A stretch of DNA of 64,000 bases from Bufo bufo (taxonomy: Eukaryota > Chordata > Amphibia > Anura > Bufonidae), in contig NC_053391.1 of NCBI RefSeq assembly GCF_905171765.1, forward strand, positions 686,583,257-686,647,256, given 5' to 3'. The notes below the pieces were generated by a model, which ran no database searches, had not been told where the DNA came from, and saw only the letters and a program-made list of their open reading frames with translations. This document shows positions 47,111-56,300 of the stretch, piece by piece. The number at the start of each line of letters is the position of its first letter. The stretch's first letter is position 1. The translations under genes were made by a program, and so were the position numbers.

Positions 47111-47411
47111 GACTGAAACGTCTTCTCCCTCACATCATAAATAGTAAACAAGTAGGCTTTGTTTTGGGGAGAGAGGGGAGAATGAACACCACACGTTTAC
47201 TACATATCATTAACCATGACTCTCGACGTTCTGCGCCTTTAGTCCTGTTGGGTACAGGCTCCGAAAAGGCGTTTGATCGCATAGATTGGATTTTTTATGC
47301 AACGAACCTTACATAAGTTTGGGATCCCGGATCAGTTTATTTAATCTATCATGGCAATGTATGAGAACCCTTCCGCTAAAGTTATGATAAATGGCACTTT
47401 CTCACCTCCCT
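47111..47411 (+). mobile_element. L1-like LINE RT fragment
   Basis: Reads RLLPHIINSKQVGFV and GSEKAFDRIDWIFYA, RT motifs of ORF2, with internal stops. It probably belongs to the LINE starting at 44775, after a large internal deletion. Confidence 0.7.
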
Positions 47412-48010
47412 TTAAAGGGGTTATCCCATCTTAGACAATGCTAGCGATATGCCCCCACTGTCTGATATGTGCGGTGCACCTACAAGGAGAACGGAGCGGA
47501 GAAAGTTGAGGAGGGCGCATTTTACGGAGAATTTACGGAGCATGTCCTATTCTTGTCCGCATTTGCGGACAAGAATAGGCATTTCTATAGGGGTGCCGGC
47601 CGGGTGTATTGCGGATCCGCAATGCACTACGGACGTGTGAATGGACCCTTACTCATTGCAATAAACAGAGAGATAGTTTTTGACCCACCTGTGTGTCACT
47701 GTCTGTCTCTACCACGCGTGGATATTAACCCTCGGGGTACCTTGATTTGGAGCACCAGAGTGTATCTTAAATGCTTTAATTAAAGCAACAATAGGCTATG
47801 GTTTTGCACTGCGACTGCGACAAGACAGTTACAAAAAATACAACCAAGATGGATTTTTCTGTGACTGTCGCGTCGCAGCATGTCACATGTCGCAGTGCAA
47901 CACCATAGACTATCATTATAAAAATTGTCGTGCAACATCAATGTCACGCGACACATGTAGCAGCGTAGTTGTGCCCTATGTGTCGTGCGACTTATTGTCG
48001 TGTAGCCCTG
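47411..48010. repeat. Mixed MITE termini
   Basis: A T2-type end TTAAAGGGGTTATCCCATC at 47411, a CGTGTGAATGGACCCTTA end at about 47630, then a CACTGCGAC / GTCGCAGTGCAACACC palindromic element (47795-48010). All noncoding. Confidence 0.55.
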
Positions 48011-48345
48011 GCCTAAAGCTGACCTACAGCAGTGAAAACGGCTGGGTTGTTATGGCAACCTGATGTGAAACTGTGTGTATGTGGAGACTAAGGGCCTGCG
48101 AGCTTCTATTGGCTGATAAGGGACATGTGACCGTGTGTATGGCAGTTGGGATATGAAGAGAAAGACTTGCAGGCTTGTATTGGCTAATGCAGGTGATTTT
48201 TTGGGAATATCTCAGGAACGGTACGTCCTAGAGAGCTGAGACCCCCACAAGGGATGTGTATACCAAGTTTCGTTGAAATCGATGGTTGCGTTTTTGAGTG
48301 ATCGCGGAACATACACACATATATACGTCCTTCTTTATATATATT
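48010..48345 (+). mobile_element. Probable 3' end of a non-LTR element
   Basis: GGGAATATCTCAGGAACGGT, ACCAAGTTTCGTTGAAATCG and GTTTTTGAGTGATCGCGGAA followed by TATATATATTGATTA resemble the conserved 3' tails of widespread animal non-LTR retrotransposons. No coding part. Confidence 0.45.
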
Positions 48346-48429
48346 GATTATTGTTTTCTGATTTGTCCGTAAAAAATGTTGGCTGTCCGTGATTTTGAGA
48401 TACGTTGTCCAGAAAAAAGAAAAATTCTG

Positions 48430-48785
48430 GTTGGCAAGCCTGCAAGAAAAGTTATCATTGTTCGCATTTCTCCATAATAATAAAGTTATTGCAATATTTT
48501 AAAAAAAACTGATTCGTTTTGTATAGAATAATAAAGTTATTGTTAAAAAAAAGACAAGAAAAGCTATGGTTGTTCGGATTTCTCCATACTAATAAAGTTA
48601 CTGCAATATTTAAAAAACTGTTTACTTTTATACAGAACAATACAGGTATTGAAATATTGTAAGACAAGAATTCCTGTAATTGTTCGCATTTCTCTGTGCT
48701 AATAAAGTTATTGCAAAATTTCAAAAAGCGTTTACTTTTGCATTGAATAATAAAGTTATTGTGAAAAAAAAAGACAAGAAAATCT
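48430..48785. repeat. AATAAAGTTATTG dispersed module, tandem copies
   Basis: Three imperfect head-to-tail units of about 115-120 bp with TTCGCATTTCTCCATA-TAATAAAGTTATTGCAATAT and TTTACTTTTGTAT-GAATAATAAAGTTATTGT, AAGACAAGAAAA. Unit length and order match the other loci. Confidence 0.75.
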
Positions 48786-48990
48786 GAACAAATCAGGACG
48801 CGTCTCCCAGCGTACTCTGCGCCGTGACGTCAGATATGGAGGCAGCAATTAGTGGGTGGGGCTTGCTGTCTCCACGGAAACCTCCAGTGGCTGGTGGGCT
48901 GAGGCCTGCAGGGGACGGTTACAGTGACGGTACGTCTGACGGGTGGGCGCGGGGTGATGTTTACGGGGCGGGGGCAGTGTGACCAGGAGG
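48780..48990 (+). promoter_or_regulatory. GC/CpG-rich promoter-like patch, possible PPME1 5' exon
   Basis: In AT-rich surroundings this patch holds many CpGs, a full CRE (TGACGTCA) at about 48825, a GTGGGTGGGGC GC box and a strong 5' splice site (GTGACG/GTACGT at about 48937). The PPME1 ATG exon has an acceptor-like site just before it, so this could be a noncoding first exon. That link is inference; a transcript is needed. Confidence 0.4.
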
Positions 48991-49547
48991 AGCCCCCCCT
49001 CTATAGAGGATAGAGTCTGTGTGGGGGAGGGGATGATAAATAAGAGCATGAAGTGGTTTATTATAGGAGTCTATTATATCAGGGGGTGATTATAATGACA
49101 TGGGGGCTGTTATAACGGTTTCTCAGGGAATGTGTGATTGGGGGAGGTGATCGCTGGCACCGAATGAGAACTCGGGGGTCTCCACTTCTTCGCATGAATA
49201 GAACTGCATGTAAACCCTGTGTAAGGAGCCTCAGCTGTTGCAGAACCTCTTGGGGGGGAAAGGAGTGTTTGACTGATATGAAGCTGTTGCTTAAAAAAAG
49301 AGGTTCTGCAGCAGCTGACCTGTATATTATAAGCTGTAATGTGGGAGCAGGATTCACACTCGTGAAAGATGGTGGTCGTGTATAAACGCCCGGTCACCTC
49401 AGAGTCCGGTGCCCCCCGCTGCCTGCGCACGGTTCAGGGGAGCGGTGGCTGTCCTCCATTAAAAACAAGAGAAGGTGCAGAATGTGTCAGGCAAGCGACA
49501 CCTGGGTATGTCCTAAATGATGGGAGTCATTCATGTCTGTCACATGG
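48991..49547. other. Intergenic, nothing recognised
   Basis: Moderately GC-rich sequence following the promoter-like patch. Inverted AGCTGTTGCAGAACCTCTTG / AAGAGGTTCTGCAGCAGCTG at 49230 and 49300. No gene. Confidence 0.4.
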
Positions 49548-49697
49548 TGTATAGTAGAACTGGCTTAGTTGCCCATAGCAACCAATCAGATTGACCCTTT
49601 CATTTTCCAACGGAGCTCTTAAAAATGAAAGGTGGAATCTGATTGGCTGCTAGGGGCAACTAAGCCAGTTCTACTATTCACCAGTTTGATAAATCTG
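49548..49697. mobile_element. Palindromic repeat (TTAGTTGCCC family), copy 3
   Basis: TAGTAGAACTGGCTTAGTTG ... CAACTAAGCCAGTTCTACTA arms around CCAATCAGATT. Confidence 0.8.
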
Positions 49698-49830
49698 ACC
49701 CTAGGAGTCCTGCTGGGTCTCGCTAGTAAAAGCCATGAGGCTGTAAACTGTGCCCATGTATGTGGGAAAACTCTGGACCATTCCTTTAAGATTTCACAAC
49801 AGGAAGTTCATTGCTCCTTGCTGTTAATTC

Positions 49831-50190
49831 TGAGGTTCTGCAGCAGCCGAGGTGTGCACTAGGAGGTTCTGCAGCAGCCGAGGTGAGTATTACAGTAGCC
49901 GAGGTGTGCACTAGGAGGTTCTGCAGCAGCCGAGGTGTGCACTAGGAGGTTCTGCAGCAGCCGAGGTGTGCACTAGGAGGTTCTGCAGCAGCCGAGGTGT
50001 GCACTAGGAGGTTCTGCAGCAGCCGAGGTGTGCACTAGGAGGTTCTGCAGCAGCCGAGGTGTGCACTAGGAGGTTCTGCAGCAGCCGAGGTGTGCACTAG
50101 GAGGTTCTGCAGCAGCCGAGGTGTGCACTAGGAGGTTCTGCAGCAGCCGAGGTGTGCACTAGGAGGTTCTGCAGCAGCCGAGGTGTGCAG
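49831..50190 (+). repeat. 31-bp minisatellite, 11 copies
   Basis: Unit AGGTTCTGCAGCAGCCGAGG plus TGTGCACTAGG at 31-bp spacing from 49863 on, with one divergent unit (GAGTATTACAGTAGCCGAGG) near 49885. The core AGGTTCTGCAGCAGC also occurs singly at about 49301. Confidence 0.95.
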
Positions 50191-50259
50191 CACATTATTC
50201 GCGCTCCTTTTCTTCACGCCGCTCATGGCTGACATTCATATTGTCACATACAGTCAGGA

Positions 50260-51250
50260 CTCCAGATGGCGACCAAAATGGTCACCAATGCGACTTTGAA
50301 TTTACAAATGGCGACAAGACTTTTTAGTCTTGTCGCCATTTGCGACTAGACCCGCAGCTCTGCCGTTGAATACAGCGGCGGGGCACAGGAGCTGATAGTT
50401 CTCTGCCCCGCCGCCGATGTTCTTCTCAGCAGCGCAGTGGAGGAGTCTCTCCCTCCCCCCTGTGCTGCCGCCGCCGCCAATAAGAAGAGAGACGGGAGGA
50501 GGAGGAGGGGCTGTGGCCACTGCGCCACCAATGAAGATAACTGACCTGTTAATACAAATACAGGAGGCGGGTGCCGGAATCAAATAGCCGGCACCCGACC
50601 TCTATGACAGGGACCTGTGATCAGCGGCTGTTAACCCTTCAGGTGCGGTACCTGAGGGGTTAACTGCAGCGGATCGCAGCTCCCTGTCATAGAGGTCGGG
50701 TGCCGCTATTTGATTCCGGCACCCGCCTCCTGTATTTGTATTAACAGGTCAGTTATCTTCATTGGTGGCGCAGTGAGCCCCCCCAACACCCCAGTATAAT
50801 AAACATTGGTGGCGCAGTGCTAATCAGGGCTAAAAAATAAAAAAAAATAGCATTCTTTAATACAGAATGCTTAGTAGGTCAATTGAGGGTTAAAATTTTT
50901 AAAAAAATGAACTCGCCTCCTCCAATTGATCGCGTAGCTGCCGGTCTCCTGTTCTTTCTTCAGGACCTGTCAAAGGACCTGTGGTGACATCACTGTGCTC
51001 ATCACATGGTACATCACATGATCCATCACCATGGTAATGGACCATGTGATGAGCTCAGTGACGTCACCACAGGTCCTGAAGAAAGAACAGGAGACCGGCA
51101 GCTACGCGATCAATTGGAGGAGGTGAGTTCAAGTGATGCGTGAAAATCACCGCTCATGTTTACAGCCCCATAGAAATGAATGGGTCGGTATTCAGTGCGG
51201 GTGCAATGCGTTCAACTCGCGCATCGCATCCGCACGGAATACTCGCCTGT
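50260..51250. mobile_element. hAT-like composite with the CTGCGCCACCAATG module
   Basis: Positions 50460-50760 are closely similar to 31590-31880 (AATAAGAAGAGAGACGGGAG, ACTGCGCCACCAATGAAGAT, AGGAGGCGGGTGCCGGAATC), forming a palindrome. 50925-51125 matches 32150-32335 (CAATTGATCGCGTAGCTGCC, GTGGTGACATCACTG). Outer ends differ and are not clear. Confidence 0.65.
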
Positions 51251-51289
51251 GTGAAAGGGGCCTTATCCGGGGTTACAGTTCCGAGGATA

Positions 51290-52195
51290 TGAAAAATATC
51301 CTCCCGGGGTCTACAACAATCCTTAAAAATTGGCCGATTCTTCCGATTTCTCATACACCATCTCGATTGTGCGGCAAAATAGTATCCTTTAAGGAAGGGG
51401 ACAGATAATCCTCCTTCTTGTTCTTTATTATATGGATACTGTAGTTTAATTCTGACCCTTTTGCGACCCCCATATTAGTTTGTTAAAGAACATGTCTTCA
51501 ATCATTATCGGGCTCGCGTTCAGTACATATAATAACCTCGGTAGGGAAGTCATTTTTAGAAGATCTCTACGACTGAGGGAGTTTTAGCCACTTTCTCCTT
51601 TACTTTATTTACCATTGGGGAGATATTCAGTTTCGTGTAGTTCTCCAATTTCGTCCCGATATGAATACCAAGATACAGCAAAGAATCAACTGGGTTTAGG
51701 ATACAGACCCTAAAATCCTGACCCGAAGGCACCGGACATTTTAGCGGAAGGCATTTAGTTTTTTCCCAGTTTACCCCATAACCGGATAGATATCCAAAGT
51801 CCTCTATATTTCCCATAAGCCTGGGTAAGGTGACATATCCTTTTTTCGTCCACATATAGTCTTATTTTATCACCATCCCCCTCACAGCCAAAACCCAATA
51901 TTTCCTCATCTGCTCAGATTTTTCATGCAAGAGGTTCAAGAAAGAATGAAAAGAGCCGAGGGGAAAGGGGGCATCCCTGACGTGTTCCTCGTGTTGGGGA
52001 GAGCGGCGATGAATATTCCCCATTAATACGAATTCTGGATACAGGGTTCCGGTATAAAATCTGAACCCATCCAGAGAAGTAACTGCCCATTTTCATTCGG
52101 GTCATCACCTTCCAAATATCTCCTATGCGGCGAGCGCCGTAACAGAAATAAATAAATAAAAACCATGCGATCCGCCATTTTTTTGTCATCTTGTC
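51290..52195 (-). mobile_element. L1-like LINE RT fragment (minus)
   Basis: Minus-strand reading gives RIRINGEYSSPLSPTRGTRQ followed by GCPLSPRLFSFFLEPLA (RT block), then GYGVNWEKTKCLPLKCPVPS and LLYLGIHIG (thumb/connector). Frames are broken. A different family from the copy at 6640-8864. Confidence 0.75.
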
Positions 52196-52424
52196 ACCCC
52201 AAAAAATAGGATAGGACTGTTCTATTATGGGCCGAACGTTTCATAAAATGCTAAATGCACGCGGCTTTTTTTTTTGGTGTTTTTTTTTTTTTTTTTTGCG
52301 TGGTATTGAGTATCGCAATACTTTTTTTATGGTGACAAAAGCGAATTAAAATTTGGATTCGGTTTCGATTTGGCTCCTAAATTTTTTAGTTCAGGAGCCA
52401 ATGGCTACTAGGTGTTTATTTTTT

Positions 52425-53216
52425 TTTAGTCTGGAGCACTGTCTGATGAAGCCAAGGTTGAGCTTTTTGGCCATAATTCCAAAAGATATGTTTGGCGCAA
52501 AAACAATACTGCCCTTCACCAGAAGAACACCATCCCCACAGTGAAGCATGGCGGGGGCAGCATCATGCCAAGGGGCTGTTCTTCTTCAGCTGGAACTGGG
52601 GTCTTAGTTAAGCCAGAGGGAATTCTGAACAGTTCCAAATACCAGTCAATATTGGCACAAAACCTTCAGGCTTCTGCTAGAAAGCTGAACATGAAGAGGA
52701 ACTTCATCTTTCAGCATGACAACGACCCAAAGCATACATCCAAATCAACAAAGGAATGGCTTCACCAGAAGAAGATTACAGTTCTGGAATGACCCAGCCA
52801 ATGCCCAGACCTGAATCCGATTGACAATCTGTGGGGTGATCTGAAGAGGGCTGTGCCCAGGAGATGCCCTCGCAATCTGACAGACTTGGAGTGTTGTTAC
52901 AAAGAAGAGTGGACAAATCTTGCCAAGTCAAAATGTGCCATGCCCAAAAAGACTGAGTGCTGTAATAAAATCAAAAGGGGCTTCAGCAAAGTATTAGTTT
53001 AAGGGTGTGCACACTTATGCAACCATATTATTTTATTTTTATATTTTTTCTTCCCTCCACCTAAAAGATTTCAGTTTCTTTTTCAATTGAGTTGTACAGT
53101 TTATAGGTCACATTAAAGGTGGAAAAAGTTCTGAAATGATTTATCTTTGTCTCGTTATTTTACATCACAGAAAGCTGACATTTTACCAGGGGTGTGTAGA
53201 CTTTTTATATCCACTG
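52425..53216 (+). pseudogene. Tc1/mariner transposase 3' half with terminal repeat
   Basis: Frame-broken coding matches the C-terminal half of a Tc1-type transposase: KHGGGSIMPRGCSSSAGTG, NFIFQHDNDPKHTSKSTKEW (second catalytic Asp) and PDLNPIDNLWGDLKR, where the third catalytic Glu is replaced by Asp. It ends with the inverted-repeat terminus GGGTGTGTAGACTTTTTATA-TCCACTG and TA at 53217-53218. The 5' half is missing. Confidence 0.85.
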
Positions 53217-53270
53217 TATGTCACCCTCTCCGCGTCGTCTCATGTGGCAGCTTCTTGTCTTCCTCAGAAT

Positions 53271-53365
53271 ATGTCTGCCTTGGAAAAGCAACTATACGTG
53301 GGAATGTTGCCCCCAAGACCACCCATGCCTGGAGGCCTGCAGTCCGGGTCCAAGATGAGGATGGG
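53271..53365 (+). CDS. PPME1: PPME1 exon 1 of the coding region
   Basis: Starts MSALEKQLYVGMLPPRPP and ends KMRMG (split Gly), matching the PPME1 N-terminus; donor GG/GTAAGA. The ATG has A at -3. Three bases upstream is CTTGTCTTCCTCAG, a good 3' splice site, so this is probably not the first transcribed exon. A Tc1-family terminus ends only 54 bp upstream of the ATG. Confidence 0.92.
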
Positions 53366-56300
53366 GTAAGAGAAGACGCGCCGTCCCTGTGTATATAATG
53401 GGTATTTGGTCTGTTCTTCTGGGATTTGATGACTTTTTTTTTTCTTTCCAGGCCAGGAAGGAAGCGAGATTTCTCCCCAGTTCCCTGGAGCCAGTATTTC
53501 GAGTCCATGGAAGATGTGGTCGTGGAGAGTGAAACTGGCAGAGATATATCCTTTACTGTGTAATGGGGGTGTAGACTGCCCCCTATTTATTACCAGAGGA
53601 GAAAAATTGTGTGTGTGAAGCTGACCATAGACAGACCGCCCCCCCATGTCATTATCGTATACAGACCCCCCTCCTCCATGTCATTATCATATACAGACCC
53701 CCCCCCCCCCCATATGGTCCTCCAGAGCCCCAGAGGCTTTATGAGGACATGTAGACAGAGGTCGCCCCACTTAATCATGAGTGTATGGGACGTATCGTCA
53801 TCTCATGGAGGCCTTGGCCCAGTCCCTTCCTTAACTGGGAACACAGCTTCCGTATTTACAAGAGCGGATCCGAGGGGCCGGTCCTGCTGCTTCTTCACGG
53901 AGGGGGACATTCTGCCCTGTCCTGGGCTGTGTTCACTGTGAGTATAGATATGGAGGCTGAGGATTCAGGAGGACAGGGCACAGAGTGGTACAGGGGATGC
54001 AGGAGGCCATTGATGGAGGAAGATGTTTAGGAGAATGAGCCGGGATCGGCAGGGAGCATGCAAAAGGAGGGTCACAGGGGTGTGAGAAGCCATGATGGAG
54101 ATCAATGGAGCATGTTGGGTATGGTCACAAGGGTGCAGGAAACCATGATGAAGGTGAAGTGGAGCATGTTGGGTGCACGCAGAAAGCCATGATGGGGGTA
54201 GAGGTGAAGTGGAGCATGTTGGGTGGGTTCAGGGGTGCAGGAAGCTATGATGAAAGAGTTGAAGTTGAGCACGTTTGGTATGGTCACAAGGGTGCAGGAA
54301 GACCTTTTGGAGGTATGACTGTAGTGAAGAATGATGGGCGGGATGATAGGGGTGCAGGAAGTCATTATGAAGGTGCAGTGGATCGTTTTGGGTGGGGTCA
54401 GAGGGGTGCAGGAAGACATCAGTAAGAAGATCAGACTAAGTCTTGTGTAACCACCGGAGCGCTGTCCTTTTTCTCCTTCCAGCCAGCAATCATCGGCCGG
54501 ATTCAGTGCAGAGTGGTTGCAGTAGACCAGCGAGGACATGGTGAGTGCCCGGCCCTGACAGGAATATGTCTGCACTCGTCTCTTTGTCCCTGTTCTAGAA
54601 TCTGGTTGTTGGAAATAATTTTTACATGTTTGTTTTGTCTTTCAGGAGAAACTAGAGTGAAGAACCCCGATGACCTGTCAGCAGAGACCATGGCCCGGTG
54701 AGTCTGGGGCGCACCTATAGGTGCCTGACAAATGCTTCTTTAGTCCTCCTCATCAATATGGCTGCCTCTACCTAGTTTCGTGTCCCTATTACAGTTGTAC
54801 CCAGCACCTCGGTATTGGTCGGACATCTCAGCCCTCATCTTCAGCAGCCATTCTCTTACATGACTTTATATGTCAACAAAGTATGATGAGGTCAGGCGGC
54901 ACTGCGTGCTGGTCGGTGGGTGCTCGATTTATGCGGATGTAATTTATATGTCAACAGGGACATTGGGAGTGTGGTGGAAGCCTTGTACGGAGACCTCCCT
55001 CCTCCCATCATGCTTATCGGGCACAGTATGGGGGGAGCCATTGCCGTCCACATCGCCGCATCTAATCTCGTCCCCAGTTTGCTGGGCCTCTGCATGATCG
55101 ACGTTGTGGAAGGTGAGTGCCAAGGGTTTGTAGTATTTCAGCCATTCAGTGGTAGTCTGCAGTAATTCCTACAGTTTTGGGTTAAGGGCATCTGTCAGCA
55201 GTTTTGTCCCTATGAAACTGGCTGACCTGTTACATGTGCACTTGGCAGCTGAAGGCATCTGTGTTGATCCCATGTTGATATGTGCCCGCATTACTGAAAT
55301 AAACTATGTTTTAATATATGAAAATGAGCCTCTAGGAGAAATGGGGGCGTTACCGTTACACCTAGAGGCTCTGCTCTCTCTGCAACTGCTGCTCCCTCTG
55401 CACTTTGATAGGGCCAGGCAGTGATGGCGTTTCCCTGCCTGGCCCTGACAATCAGTGCAGAGGACGCGGCAGTTGCAGAGAGAGCAGAGCCTCTGGTTGT
55501 AACGGTAACGCCCCCGTTGCTCCTAGAGGCTCATTTGCATACAGTTAAAATCTTTTTTTCTCAGCAAGGCGGGCACATATAAACATGGGACCAACACAGA
55601 TGCCAGTTTCATAGGTACAAATCTGCTGACAGATGCCCTTTAAAAGGGGTTGTCTCTCTTCAGGAAATGGCATTTATCCTGTAGACAAAGTTAACACAAG
55701 GCACTTTCCATATTGTCTCCTTTACCGGCTGGATTACATTTTCCATTACATTATACAGTCGTGGCCAAAAGTTTTGAGAATTACATAAATATTGGAAATT
55801 GGAAAAGTTGCTGCTTAAGTTTTTATAATAGCAATTTACATATACTCCAGAATGTTATGAAGAGTGATCAGATGAATTGCATTGTCCTTCTTTGCCATGA
55901 AAATTAACTTAATCCCAAAAAATCCTTTCCACTGCATTTCATTGCTGTCATTAAAGGACCTGCTGAGATCATTTCAGTAATCGTCTTGTTAACTCAGGTG
56001 AGAATGTTGACGAGCACAAGGCTGGAGATCATTATGTCAGGCTGATTGGGTTAAAATGGCAGACTTGACCTGTTAAAAGAGGGTGATGCTTGAAATCATT
56101 GTTCTTCCATTGTTAACCATGGTGACCTGCAAAGAAACGCGTGCAGCCATCATTGCGTTGCATAAAAATGGCTTCACAGGCAAGGATATTGTGGCTACTA
56201 AGATTGCACCTCAATCAACAATTTATAGGATCATCAAGAACTTCAAGGAAAGAGGTTCAATTCTTGTTAAGAAGGCTTCAGGGCGTCCAAGAAAGTCCAG

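Noticed and set aside
53845..53846. AG acceptor for PPME1 exon 3 at 53845-53846
   Set aside because: Using it shifts the frame (GAT-CTT-CCG); the AC two bases earlier keeps DSFRIYK and matches the U12 signals.
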